From positions 620,001 to 684,000 of the forward strand of contig NZ_CP044549.1 of the NCBI RefSeq assembly GCF_009859475.1: a DNA stretch of 64,000 nucleotides, read 5' to 3'. The position numbers and the translations under genes were made by a program. The notes under the pieces are model-generated. The model saw only the letters and a program-made list of their open reading frames with translations, was not told the origin of the DNA and searched no databases. Below are positions 18,114 through 26,146 of the stretch, in pieces. This stretch comes from Hydrogenophaga sp. BPS33 (lineage in GTDB: Bacteria; Pseudomonadota; Gammaproteobacteria; Burkholderiales; Burkholderiaceae_C). Numbering within the stretch: the first letter of the stretch is position 1; every line of letters begins with the position of its first letter.

Positions 18114-18977
18114 ATGAACACCACCCACCACCCCCACAACTGGTCCCACCTGCTCGGCCGATTCGCCCAAGCGGTGGGCGAATCGGACTACAGCTTCGGT
18201 CCGCTCAGCTTCTCGCAGCCTGGTGGCCCGACCATCGTGGCCGAGTTGCTGGACGACGGTCGCGCCCTCGGGCTCACCGTCGACCTGCAGCACACGCCGG
18301 ACGACGAACGGCTAGAGGACTTCCTGCTCGCCAACCAGGCCGGGCGCGCGCAGGACGTGGGCGTCTATGCGGTCTACCCGGCCCGCAACAACACCCTGTT
18401 GTTCTTTCGCCGCCTGGAAGACGCGGGCGCGTACGCCTACGAAGACTTCATGCAGGCCATGCGGAGCTTCTCGGGCTGCGCGCAAGCCGCGCTCGACGCC
18501 TTGCCCCAGCCGCTGCAGGTGGAGGCCGACACCTTGCCGTCGGACGCGGCGGCTTTCCACGAGGAGAGCTTTCGCCACATCTGGTCGGACTTCGCCCTGG
18601 CCCAAAACCTCGGGGGCGAGCGGCCTCAGCCCGAGGTGGACGGCAGCCACATCCTCTCGCTCGATGGTGGGCGCTTTGTCTTCGTGCGTCCGGACTTCGC
18701 GCGCGGCAGCGTGGTGCTGAGCACCATGCTCGCGCTGCTGCCTTTGTTCTGCGACGAGCCGCCCGCCTGGCTGGGCTTGCTGGAAGCGCACACGCTGGGC
18801 CTGGCCACCGGCGGCGGTGTGTTTGCCATCGACCCCGGGGAGCGCGAGCTGATCGTGTGGCGCAGCGTGCCGCTGGCCGGCCTGGACGCCTACGGTTTGA
18901 ACGACGCGATCGACAGCCTGGCCGAGGTCGCGCGTTTCTACACCGAGGAATTTGCGCTGGATGCAGTTCCAGCCTGA
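18114..18977 (+). CDS. tandem CesT-like type III secretion chaperone
   Basis: The protein has 287 residues that read as two CesT/Tir-chaperone-like domains in one chain. Domain 1 (about 5-130) runs from WSHLLGRFAQAVG through LEDFLLANQAG to a final helix. Domain 2 (about 150-285) has DFALAQNLGG, LLEAHTLGLATGGGVFAID and VPLAGLDAYGLNDAIDSLAEVARFY, the signature of class I chaperones (LLEAN...TGGAVFALDP...LPLAGLD). Classical members are 130-150 residues and act as dimers in the cytoplasm, keeping an effector unfolded for secretion. Here the dimer may be built into one polypeptide. It is co-transcribed with the Thr-rich gene, its likely client. GAGGAC precedes the ATG. Confidence 0.75.
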   Translation: MNTTHHPHNWSHLLGRFAQAVGESDYSFGPLSFSQPGGPTIVAELLDDGRALGLTVDLQHTPDDERLEDFLLANQAGRAQDVGVYAVYPARNNTLLFFRRLEDAGAYAYEDFMQAMRSFSGCAQAALDALPQPLQVEADTLPSDAAAFHEESFRHIWSDFALAQNLGGERPQPEVDGSHILSLDGGRFVFVRPDFARGSVVLSTMLALLPLFCDEPPAWLGLLEAHTLGLATGGGVFAIDPGERELIVWRSVPLAGLDAYGLNDAIDSLAEVARFYTEEFALDAVPA

Positions 18978-18999
18978 CGCCGTGGTGCGGGCGCGTGGC

Positions 19000-20148
19000 T
19001 CAGGCCACGGCGCCCGTGTCTTGCAGCGCGGCGATCTCTTGTGCCGCGTAACCCAGTTCCGTGAGCAACTCCTGCGTGTGCTCACCCGCCGCCGGCGTGG
19101 CACCCGCCATGGCCCGCGGCTCACCCCCGAACTTCACCGCCGACGGCAATTGCCATTGCCCTTGCGCATCGCGCAGGGCCGCACCCCGCGCCACCAGCTG
19201 CGGATGTTCCAAGGCCTCTGACAAGCGCAGCACCGGCGACACACAGGCCTGCGCTCCTTCGAACAGCGCGGCCCAGTGCCGCAAGGGTTGACCCATGAAC
19301 ACGCGCGCCAGATCGGCGCGCAAGCGGGCCTGCACCTGGGGGTCGTGGCTGCGGTGCAGCGCGGCCCATTCCGGGTGCCCCAGGCGCTCGCAGACGGTGT
19401 GCCAGAACTTGTCTTCCAGCGCGCCCACCGCCACATGGCGGCCGTCCTGCGTGGCGTACAGGCCGTAGCAGGCCAGGCGCCCGGTGAGCACGTCGCCACC
19501 CGTGGGCGCCGTCTCGCCGTGTGCGAGCAATTCGGCCATGGGCATCACCGCGTGCGCGAGCACCGCGTCGGCCATGGCGATGTCGACGTGCCGGCCCTGG
19601 CGGCTGCGCTGCGCGTCGAACAAGGCGGCAAGAATGCCCATGGCCGAGGTGAGCGTGCCGCCCATGAGGTCGGCCAGCGGTAGGTTGGAGAGCGCCGGCC
19701 CGGCGGCGGAGCCGACCTGGTCCGCCACGCCGGTGAGCGCGCCGTAGTTGATGTCGTGGCCGGGTTCGTCCTTGTACGGGCCGTCCTGCCCATAGCCGGT
19801 GATGCTGCAGTAGACCAGCGCGGGGTTGATGGCCGCGAGCGCGCCGTAGCCCACGCCCAGCCGCGCCATGACCCCGGGCCGAAAGCCCTCCACCAGCACC
19901 TGCGCCGTGGCGCAAAGCCGGTGCAGCACCGCCAGGCCTTGCGGGTTCTTCAAATCGATGCGCACCGAGCGCTTGCCCGCATTGGTGAGGCGGCGCACGC
20001 CGGGCGAAGCGTAGTCGCCCGCGCCGGTGTCTTCGATCTTGATCACCTCCGCACCCAGGCGCGCGAGGTGCGAGGTGCAGAGCGGGCCGGGCAGCAGGCG
20101 GGTGAGGTCGAGCACGCGCACGCCGGCCAGGGGCAGGGCGCGGTTCAT
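19000..20148 (-). CDS. CaiB/BaiF family III CoA-transferase
   Basis: The protein has 382 residues. It opens with LAGVRVLDLTRLLPGPLCTSHLARLGAEVIKIE, has the KRSVRIDLK and GFRPGVMARLGVGY segments and the conserved Asp in the GHDINYGALTG region expected to form the acyl-aspartyl intermediate. YDI-type GALEDKFW follows. It closely resembles alpha-methylacyl-CoA racemase/CoA-transferase members of the family, so racemase activity is possible. Its ATG overlaps the stop of the nitronate monooxygenase-like gene by 4 bp. It converges with the chaperone gene, 22 bp away. Confidence 0.9.
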   Translation of the reverse strand: MNRALPLAGVRVLDLTRLLPGPLCTSHLARLGAEVIKIEDTGAGDYASPGVRRLTNAGKRSVRIDLKNPQGLAVLHRLCATAQVLVEGFRPGVMARLGVGYGALAAINPALVYCSITGYGQDGPYKDEPGHDINYGALTGVADQVGSAAGPALSNLPLADLMGGTLTSAMGILAALFDAQRSRQGRHVDIAMADAVLAHAVMPMAELLAHGETAPTGGDVLTGRLACYGLYATQDGRHVAVGALEDKFWHTVCERLGHPEWAALHRSHDPQVQARLRADLARVFMGQPLRHWAALFEGAQACVSPVLRLSEALEHPQLVARGAALRDAQGQWQLPSAVKFGGEPRAMAGATPAAGEHTQELLTELGYAAQEIAALQDTGAVA

Positions 20149-21122
20149 GGCGCTGCCCTGCGCGCGAACACCGGCGTGGCGGCGGCCGCGTGGTACTCGG
20201 CTTCGAGCCGCTGGAGCAGTTGCGCCACGGTGGGAATGTCGTGGATCTCGGCCACGCCCTGGCCCGCGCTCCACAGGTTCTGCCAGGGCACCACGGCCTC
20301 GGGCAGGTGGGCGTGTCCGCGCACGCCGGGGTCGCGCGCAGGCATGGCGCGCGGGTCCAGGCCGTGCGCGCGCAGCGAAGGCACCAGCCAGTTCGCGGAC
20401 ACGCCGTTGACGCTGTCGGTGTAGGCCAGGTCGGTGGGGGCGGCGTCCACCAGCATCTGCTTGTACGCCTCGGGCGCGCCGGCCTCCTGGGTGGCGATGA
20501 AGCGCGTGCCCATGTAGGCCAGGTCGGCGCCCAGGATCTCGGCCGCGCGGATGGCCGCGCCGTTGGACACCGCGCCGGCCATCACGATCACGCCCGTGAA
20601 CTCGCGCCGCAAGGCCGCCACCAGGCTGAGGTGGTTGACCGTGCCCGAGTGGCCGCCGCCGCCGGCACCGATGGCGATCACGCCGTCGACCTGCGCGGCC
20701 ATGGCCTTGCGCGCGAAATGCAGGTTCACCGCATCGGCGTACACCTGCAGGCCATGGCCGTGCGCGCGCCGGATCAGCTCGCTCGGGTCGCCCGTGGCGC
20801 TGATGATCAGTTCCACGCCGCGCCGGGCGCACAGGGTGAGGTGGCGCTCCATCTCGTCGGCGTCGAAGCGTGTCGAGAGGTTGACCGCGTAGGGCGCACG
20901 AACCGGCTGGGCCTCGGCCGCTGCCTGGATGCGGGCGAGCCAGGCGTCGAAGGTCGCGAAGTCGGGCGCGTTGTTGCGCGGCAGCGCGCCGACGATGCCG
21001 GCCTGGTTCGCCGCGATCACCAGTTCGGGCGAGGTCACGCGGTACATCGGCGCGCAGACCAGCGGCAGGCGCAGGCGCTCGGCGTAGGGCAGGCGCGGGT
21101 GGGGAAGGGCGGTGTCGGTCAT
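20145..21122 (-). CDS. nitronate monooxygenase-like flavoprotein
   Basis: The protein has 325 residues, an FMN-dependent TIM barrel of the nitronate monooxygenase/2-nitropropane dioxygenase family. The N-terminal LPLVCAPMYRVTSPELVIAANQAGIVGALP, the IGAGGGGHSG phosphate-binding loop and ADLAYMGTRFIAT are diagnostic. In CoA-linked catabolic clusters, relatives act on enoyl-CoA or related intermediates, so nitronate is not necessarily the substrate. It is the first gene of a two-gene operon with the CoA-transferase. Its divergent promoter region holds two TCGTC-N6-GACGA operators. Confidence 0.88.
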   Translation of the reverse strand: MTDTALPHPRLPYAERLRLPLVCAPMYRVTSPELVIAANQAGIVGALPRNNAPDFATFDAWLARIQAAAEAQPVRAPYAVNLSTRFDADEMERHLTLCARRGVELIISATGDPSELIRRAHGHGLQVYADAVNLHFARKAMAAQVDGVIAIGAGGGGHSGTVNHLSLVAALRREFTGVIVMAGAVSNGAAIRAAEILGADLAYMGTRFIATQEAGAPEAYKQMLVDAAPTDLAYTDSVNGVSANWLVPSLRAHGLDPRAMPARDPGVRGHAHLPEAVVPWQNLWSAGQGVAEIHDIPTVAQLLQRLEAEYHAAAATPVFARRAAP

Positions 21123-21156
21123 GGCCGCCAGTGTGGCGCAGCTTGCCGTGTGCGGC

Positions 21157-21174
21157 TTCGTCGGTTCGGACGAA
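21157..21174. promoter_or_regulatory. TCGTC-N6-GACGA palindromic operator, site 2
   Basis: TTCGTC-GGTTCG-GACGAA lies 35 bp upstream of the nitronate monooxygenase-like gene and within the divergent region shared with the thiolase at 21293. It has the same core as sites at 12016, 21209 and 33218. Confidence 0.6.
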
Positions 21175-21208
21175 TGCGCATCGTGCGTGCGGGGCAGGGC
21201 CCGGTGTT

Positions 21209-21226
21209 TTCGTCGGTTCGGACGAT
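21209..21226. promoter_or_regulatory. TCGTC-N6-GACGA palindromic operator, site 3
   Basis: TTCGTC-GGTTCG-GACGAT lies 52 bp after the start of site 2, about five helical turns, and 66 bp before the thiolase ATG. The pair could let one regulator dimer or a looped complex control both directions. Confidence 0.6.
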
Positions 21227-21292
21227 GCCAGCCGCCGTGCGCGCCGATAGGCTCGACCGGATCCCATCTTTCGAACCCCAAAAGGAATTTCC

Positions 21293-22471
21293 ATGCCCGA
21301 GGCTTTCATCATCGACGCGGTCCGCTCGCCCATGGGCCGCATCAAGACCGGTGGCGCGTTCACCGAACTACACCCAGTCGATCTCCTGGCGCAGGTCCTG
21401 CAGGCGCTGGTCGCGCGCACCGGCATCGACCCCGGCGCGGTGGACGACGTGATCTGCGGTTGCGTGAGCCAGGTCGGCGAACAATCGGCCTCGCCGGGCC
21501 GCATGGCCTGGCTGGCGGCGGGCTTTCCCGAGCACGTGCCCTCGACCACGGTGGAGCGCAAATGCGGCTCCAGCCAGCAGGCGGTGCACTTCGCCGCGCA
21601 AGGCATTGCAGCAGGCGCGTACGACATCGCCATTGCCTGCGGCGTGGAGTCCATGAGCCGCGTGCCCATGGGCTCGTCGAAGATCGGCAAGGACAGCATC
21701 GGCCCGCTCGTGGCCGAGCGCTATGCGCCGGGGCTGGTGCCGCAAGGTGTTTGCGCCGACCTCATCGGCACGCGCTGGCAACTCGACCGCGAAGCCATGG
21801 ACCGCTTTGCCGCGCAATCGCACCAGCGCGCCGCGAAGGCGCAGGCGGCGGGCGCGTTCGAACGCGAGATCGTGCCCATTACCACCGCCAACGGCGTGGT
21901 GCGCGCGGACGAAACCATCCGGCCGAGCACCACCGTCGAGTCGTTGGCCGCGTTGAACGCGGCGTTCCGCAGCGACGAGATGAGCGCGCGTTTTCCCGAC
22001 GTGGCCTGGCAGACCACGGCCGGCAATGCCTCGCAGATGACCGATGGCGCGGCCGCGATGCTGCTGATGAGCGACAGCGCCGCCGCGCGTTTCGGGCTGC
22101 GGCCGCGCGCGCGCTTCGTGGCGTTCGACGTGCATGGCGACAGCCCGCTCGATATGTTGACCGCGCCCATTCCCTCGACCCGGCGCGCGCTGAAGAAGGC
22201 CGGCATGTCGATCGACGCGATCGACCACTGCGAGATCAACGAGGCCTTCGCCAGCGTGCCGATGGCCTGGTTGAAAGAGCTGGGGGCCGACCCCGCGAAG
22301 CTGAACCCACGCGGCGGTGCGATCGCGCTGGGCCATCCGCTGGGCGCCTCGGGCGTGCGCCTGATGACCACCATGCTGCATGCGCTGGAAGACACGGGCG
22401 GGCGCTATGGGTTGCAATCGATGTGCGAGGCCGGCGGGATGGCGAACACCACCATCATCGAGCGGCTCTGA
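21293..22471 (+). CDS. thiolase (acetyl-CoA C-acetyltransferase)
   Basis: The protein has 392 residues. The nucleophile is C91 in VERKCGSSQQAVHFAAQGI. GGAIALGHPLGASGVR supplies the catalytic His, and SMCEAGGMANTTII the second Cys. The C-terminal CEAGG variant is typical of thiolases from aromatic or branched-chain degradation clusters. It cleaves a 3-ketoacyl-CoA or condenses acyl-CoAs. ATG 21293 follows AAAGGA. It is divergent from the nitronate monooxygenase/CoA-transferase operon, with two shared operators between them, and convergent with the second nitronate monooxygenase-like gene across a GC-rich hairpin. Confidence 0.94.
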   Translation: MPEAFIIDAVRSPMGRIKTGGAFTELHPVDLLAQVLQALVARTGIDPGAVDDVICGCVSQVGEQSASPGRMAWLAAGFPEHVPSTTVERKCGSSQQAVHFAAQGIAAGAYDIAIACGVESMSRVPMGSSKIGKDSIGPLVAERYAPGLVPQGVCADLIGTRWQLDREAMDRFAAQSHQRAAKAQAAGAFEREIVPITTANGVVRADETIRPSTTVESLAALNAAFRSDEMSARFPDVAWQTTAGNASQMTDGAAAMLLMSDSAAARFGLRPRARFVAFDVHGDSPLDMLTAPIPSTRRALKKAGMSIDAIDHCEINEAFASVPMAWLKELGADPAKLNPRGGAIALGHPLGASGVRLMTTMLHALEDTGGRYGLQSMCEAGGMANTTIIERL

Positions 22472-22480
22472 CGGGAGCCG

Positions 22481-22501
22481 GGCGGGGGCGTCGCCCCCGC
22501 C
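22481..22501. terminator. GC-rich hairpin between convergent genes
   Basis: GGCGGGGGCG pairs with CGCCCCCGCC around a 1-3 nt loop, between the thiolase stop (22471) and the stop of the convergent monooxygenase gene (22503). It has no T tract, so it may act as a bidirectional pause or RNA-end stabiliser rather than a classical terminator. Confidence 0.5.
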
Positions 22502-22502
22502 T

Positions 22503-23459
22503 TCAGGCGGCTATGGTGAGCAGTTCCTCCCGTGCCGCCTGGTATTCGCGCCTCAGCCGCTCCACCAGTTCCGCCACCGGCAACACCGCGTCCACACCGG
22601 CCACACCCTGCCCGCAACCCCAGATGTCCTTCCAGCGCTTCTTCAGGCCGCTGCCCATGTCCAGCGCGCCCGGTGCGGGCAGGTTGTCCGGGTCCAGGCC
22701 GGCGGCGCGGATCGACGGAATGAGGTAGTTGGCGTTCACGCCCGTGAAGGTGTTGGTGTAGAGGATGTCGTCCGACGTGGCGGCCACCACGGCCGCCTTT
22801 TGTGCGTCGCTCGCGCTGGCTTCGGCCGTGGCGATGAAGGGCGAGCCGATGTAGGCCAGGTCCGCGCCCATGCTTTGCGCCGCGAGAATCGAACGGCCAT
22901 TGGCGATGGCCCCGGCCAGCGCGAGAGGCCCCTGGTAGTGCCGCCGGATTTCCGAGACCAGCGCGAACGGGCTCTTGATGCCCGCGTGCCCACCCGCGCC
23001 CGCCGCCACGGCGATCAGGCCGTCCACGCCCGCTTCCACCGCCTTGAGTGCGAAGCGGGTGTTGATCACGTCGTGCAGGATGAAGCCGCCCGCCTCGTGC
23101 AGGGCCTGGTTGACCGCCGGCTGCGAGCCGAGCGAGGTGATGTAGATCGGCACGCGGTGGCGCGCGCAGATGGCCATGTCGGTTTCGAGGCGGTCGTTGG
23201 AGCGGTGCACGATCAGGTTCACTGCGAAGGGCGCGGCCGGCCGGTCCGGGTGGTCGCGGTCCCAGCGGTCGAGCGCTTCGCGGATTTCGGCGAGCCACTC
23301 GTCGAGCTGGCTGCTGGGCCGCGCGCTGAGCGACGGCATGGAGCCGACGATGCCGGCGGTGCACTGCGCGATCACGAGTTTCTGCGTGCTCACGATGAAC
23401 ATGGGCGAGGCGATCACCGGCAAGCGAAGGCCTGCGAACAGGGGCGGCAGGCGGCTCAC
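22503..23459 (-). CDS. nitronate monooxygenase-like flavoprotein, second paralogue
   Basis: The protein has 318 residues of the same FMN TIM-barrel family as the gene at 20145. LPVIASPMFIVSTQKLVIAQ, IAVAAGAGGHAG and ADLAYIGSPFIATAEA are diagnostic. The WDRDHPDRPAAPFAVNL insertion is longer than in the paralogue. The start is GTG at 23457-23459, overlapping the TGA of etfA (GTGA), so it is translationally coupled to the electron-transfer flavoprotein genes. That coupling suggests a redox role on a CoA-bound intermediate, which is an inference. Confidence 0.87.
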   Translation of the reverse strand: MSRLPPLFAGLRLPVIASPMFIVSTQKLVIAQCTAGIVGSMPSLSARPSSQLDEWLAEIREALDRWDRDHPDRPAAPFAVNLIVHRSNDRLETDMAICARHRVPIYITSLGSQPAVNQALHEAGGFILHDVINTRFALKAVEAGVDGLIAVAAGAGGHAGIKSPFALVSEIRRHYQGPLALAGAIANGRSILAAQSMGADLAYIGSPFIATAEASASDAQKAAVVAATSDDILYTNTFTGVNANYLIPSIRAAGLDPDNLPAPGALDMGSGLKKRWKDIWGCGQGVAGVDAVLPVAELVERLRREYQAAREELLTIAA

Positions 23460-24388
23460 AGTGCGGCTCCCAGTTCGGGCACGGCCGTGAAGAGGTCGGC
23501 CTCCAGGCCGTAGTCCGCGACCGAGAAGATCGGTGCTTCCGGGTCCTTGTTGATCGCCACGATCACCTTGCTGTCCTTCATGCCGGCCAGATGCTGGATG
23601 GCACCGGAAATACCAGCGGCAATGTAGAGCTGCGGTGCCACGATCTTGCCGGTCTGGCCCACTTGCAAGTCGTTGGGCGCGTAGCCCGCGTCCACCGCGG
23701 CGCGGCTTGCGCCAATGGCTGCACCGAGCTTGTCGGCCAGCGGCGTCATCACTTCGTTGAACTTCTCGCTGCTGCCCAGCGCGCGGCCTCCGGAGACGAT
23801 GATCTTCGCGGCGGTGAGTTCGGGGCGGTCGCTCTTGGCGATCTCGCTGCCCTTGAACTCACTCTTGCCTTCGCCCAGTGCGGCCGTGGCGGTTTCCACC
23901 GCCGCGCTGCCACCCGTGGTGGCCGCCGGGTCGAAGCCGGTCGTGCGCACGGTGAACACCTTCTTCTCGTCGGTGGCCTGCACCGTGGCGATGGCGTTGC
24001 CCGCGTAGATCGGGCGCTCGAAGGTGTCGGCGCTGATGACCTTGGTGATGTCGCTGACCTGGCCCACATCCAGCGCAGCGGCCACGCGCGGGGCCACGTT
24101 CTTGCCACTCGCCGTAGCCGGGAACAGGATGTGGCTGTAGTTGGCCGCGAGTGCCAGCACCTGCGCGGCCACGTTCTCGGCCAGGCCGTGTTCGAAGCCA
24201 GCCGCATCGCTGTGGATCACCTTGGCCACGCCAGCGATGGCCGCGGCCGCCTTGGCCGCTTCGGCCGCGTTGTGCCCGGCCACGAGCACGTGCACGTCGC
24301 CACCGCATTGGGCTGCGGCGGTCACGGTGTTGAGGGTTGCGCCTTTGATCGAGGCGTTGTCGTGTTCGGCAATAACGAGAGAAGTCAT
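23456..24388 (-). CDS. etfA: electron transfer flavoprotein subunit alpha
   Basis: The protein has 310 residues. The C-terminal FAD-binding domain is clear: [44 protein letters not shown] and [24 protein letters not shown]. With EtfB it forms the heterodimer that takes electrons from acyl-CoA dehydrogenases and passes them to ETF-ubiquinone oxidoreductase. It starts 2 bp after the etfB stop. The many acyl-CoA dehydrogenases in this window are its likely donors. Confidence 0.97.
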   Translation of the reverse strand: MTSLVIAEHDNASIKGATLNTVTAAAQCGGDVHVLVAGHNAAEAAKAAAAIAGVAKVIHSDAAGFEHGLAENVAAQVLALAANYSHILFPATASGKNVAPRVAAALDVGQVSDITKVISADTFERPIYAGNAIATVQATDEKKVFTVRTTGFDPAATTGGSAAVETATAALGEGKSEFKGSEIAKSDRPELTAAKIIVSGGRALGSSEKFNEVMTPLADKLGAAIGASRAAVDAGYAPNDLQVGQTGKIVAPQLYIAAGISGAIQHLAGMKDSKVIVAINKDPEAPIFSVADYGLEADLFTAVPELGAAL

Positions 24389-24390
24389 GT

Positions 24391-25140
24391 TCAGATCACC
24401 TTGGCTTCGGTTTTGAGTTTGGCGACGAGGGTGGCGACGTCCGGCACCTTGATGCCTGCACCGCGCTTGGGCGGCTCGCTCACCTTCAAGGTCTTGATGC
24501 GCGGCTTCACGTCCACGCCCAGGTCTTCGGGTTTCACAACGTCCAGCGGCTTCTTCTTCGCCTTCATGATGTTGGGCAGCGTCACGTAACGCGGCTCGTT
24601 CAAACGAAGGTCGGTGGTGACAACAGCCGGCAGCGTGATCGCCAGCGTCTCCAGGCCGCCGTCGACTTCGCGCGTCACGTTGGCCTTGCCGTCGGCAATC
24701 TCGACCTTGGACGCGAAGGTGGCTTGCGGCAAGCCCGCCAAGGCCGCCAGCATCTGCCCGGTCTGGTTGCAGTCGTCATCGATCGCCTGCTTGCCCAGGA
24801 TGATCAGCTGCGGTTGTTCCTTGTCCACCAAGGCCTTCAAGAGCTTGGCCACGGCCAGCGGTTGCAGTTCTTCGGTGGTCTCCACCAGGATCGCGCGGTC
24901 CGCACCAATGGCCATCGCCGTGCGCAGCGTTTCCTGGCATTGCGCCACGCCGCAGGAAACGGCGATCACCTCGGTCACCACGCCCTTCTCCTTCAGACGC
25001 ACCGCCTCTTCGACCGCAATCTCGTCGAACGGGTTCATGCTCATCTTGACGTTGGCGATGTCCACACCGCTGCCGTCGCTCTTCACGCGCACCTTGACGT
25101 TGTAGTCCACCACGCGTTTCACCGGTACCAATACCTTCAT
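24391..25140 (-). CDS. etfB: electron transfer flavoprotein subunit beta
   Basis: The protein has 249 residues. It opens with [20 protein letters not shown], has the AMP-binding ETF beta fold with [26 protein letters not shown], and the [20 protein letters not shown] segment and [17 protein letters not shown] recognition region that contacts acyl-CoA dehydrogenases. It is the first gene of etfB-etfA-monooxygenase. It is divergent from the crotonase/dehydrogenase operon at 25298, with an IclR-type operator between them. Confidence 0.97.
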   Translation of the reverse strand: MKVLVPVKRVVDYNVKVRVKSDGSGVDIANVKMSMNPFDEIAVEEAVRLKEKGVVTEVIAVSCGVAQCQETLRTAMAIGADRAILVETTEELQPLAVAKLLKALVDKEQPQLIILGKQAIDDDCNQTGQMLAALAGLPQATFASKVEIADGKANVTREVDGGLETLAITLPAVVTTDLRLNEPRYVTLPNIMKAKKKPLDVVKPEDLGVDVKPRIKTLKVSEPPKRGAGIKVPDVATLVAKLKTEAKVI

Positions 25141-25205
25141 CGGGTTGCTCCTTTTCGTGCCCGCGATTCTGCGGGGTGCGTGGTCGCATGCGCCATGCCG
25201 GTGCC

Positions 25206-25225
25206 GATTTCACAAACGTGAAATC
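25206..25225. promoter_or_regulatory. IclR-type palindromic operator, site 1
   Basis: GATTTCAC-AAAC-GTGAAATC is a perfect 8-bp inverted repeat in the middle of the 157-bp divergent region between etfB and the crotonase gene at 25298. The core ATTTCAC-N4-(G/A)TGAAAT recurs at 29201, next to the IclR gene, so the IclR protein encoded at 28435 probably binds both. Confidence 0.7.
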
Positions 25226-25297
25226 ACCGCGCGGCCCCCGTCCGATCCTTGACGCTCCCCTCGGTGCGCGGCGATATTGCCCGGCGAAGGAGACACC

Positions 25298-26146
25298 GTG
25301 CAATACCAGACCATCCGATTCCAAGTGGACGGCGCCGTCGCAACCCTGTCGCTCGACCGGCCCGAGGCGCGCAACGCGCTGTCGCTGCAGATGCGGGCCG
25401 AACTCGACGACGTGCTGCCCCGTCTGAAGGCCGAGGCGGGCAAAGGCATCAAGGCGCTGATCCTCACCGGCGCCAACGGCCATTTCTGCGCCGGTGGCGA
25501 CGTCAAGGCGCAGGCCGCGCGCGCTGCGGGCGACAAGGGCACGCTCATGGAAGGGCGTGCGCGCCTGCGCGAAGCCCATCCGCGCCTGATCGAACTGGCG
25601 AACCTGGACATGCCGGTGATCGTCGCGGTCGATGGCGCGGCCGCCGGCGCTGGTTTCAGCCTCGCGCTCACCGGCGACTTCGTGCTGGCCAGCGAGCGCG
25701 CGTTCTTCGTGCAGTCTTTCGGCAAGCTGGGTCTCGTGCCCGACTGGAACTCGCTCTACCTGCTGCCGCGCCTGGTCGGCCTGCAAAAAGCCAAGGAGCT
25801 GGTGTTCACCGCCCGGCGCCTGCCCGCGCACGAGGCGATGGCGCTGGGCATCGTGCACTCGGTGCACAAACCCGAAGACCTGATGGCTGTGGCCCGGCGC
25901 ATGGCGCGCAAGCTCGCGCAGGCCTCGCCCGCGGCCATCGCACTCTCCAAGAACATCCTCAACCAATCGCTCCACCTGGACAACCGGGCGGTGCTCGAAA
26001 TGGAAGCCATGGCACAAACGATCGCCCGCGACACCGACTTTCACCGCGAGGCGGTGCGGCGCTTTGCCGCGCGCGAGCCCGCCTTGTTCGATTGGGACGC
26101 GCCCGATCCCGCCGAACCGCCCGCGCAAGGGGAGGGCATGCGATGA
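25298..26146 (+). CDS. crotonase family protein (PaaG-like isomerase type)
   Basis: The protein has 282 residues. The crotonase core is clear (ALSLDRPEARNALSLQMRAEL, HFCAGGDVKAQ, VDGAAAGAGFSLALTGDFVLA). Hydratase glutamates are missing: the first site reads GAGFSL. The second region reads GKLGLVPDW, with the Asp used by PaaG-type isomerases, so an isomerase is more likely than a hydratase. I place the start at GTG 25298 because AAGGAG lies 5 nt upstream. Its stop overlaps the next ATG (ATGA). It is the first gene of an operon with two acyl-CoA dehydrogenases. Confidence 0.88.
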   Translation: MQYQTIRFQVDGAVATLSLDRPEARNALSLQMRAELDDVLPRLKAEAGKGIKALILTGANGHFCAGGDVKAQAARAAGDKGTLMEGRARLREAHPRLIELANLDMPVIVAVDGAAAGAGFSLALTGDFVLASERAFFVQSFGKLGLVPDWNSLYLLPRLVGLQKAKELVFTARRLPAHEAMALGIVHSVHKPEDLMAVARRMARKLAQASPAAIALSKNILNQSLHLDNRAVLEMEAMAQTIARDTDFHREAVRRFAAREPALFDWDAPDPAEPPAQGEGMR

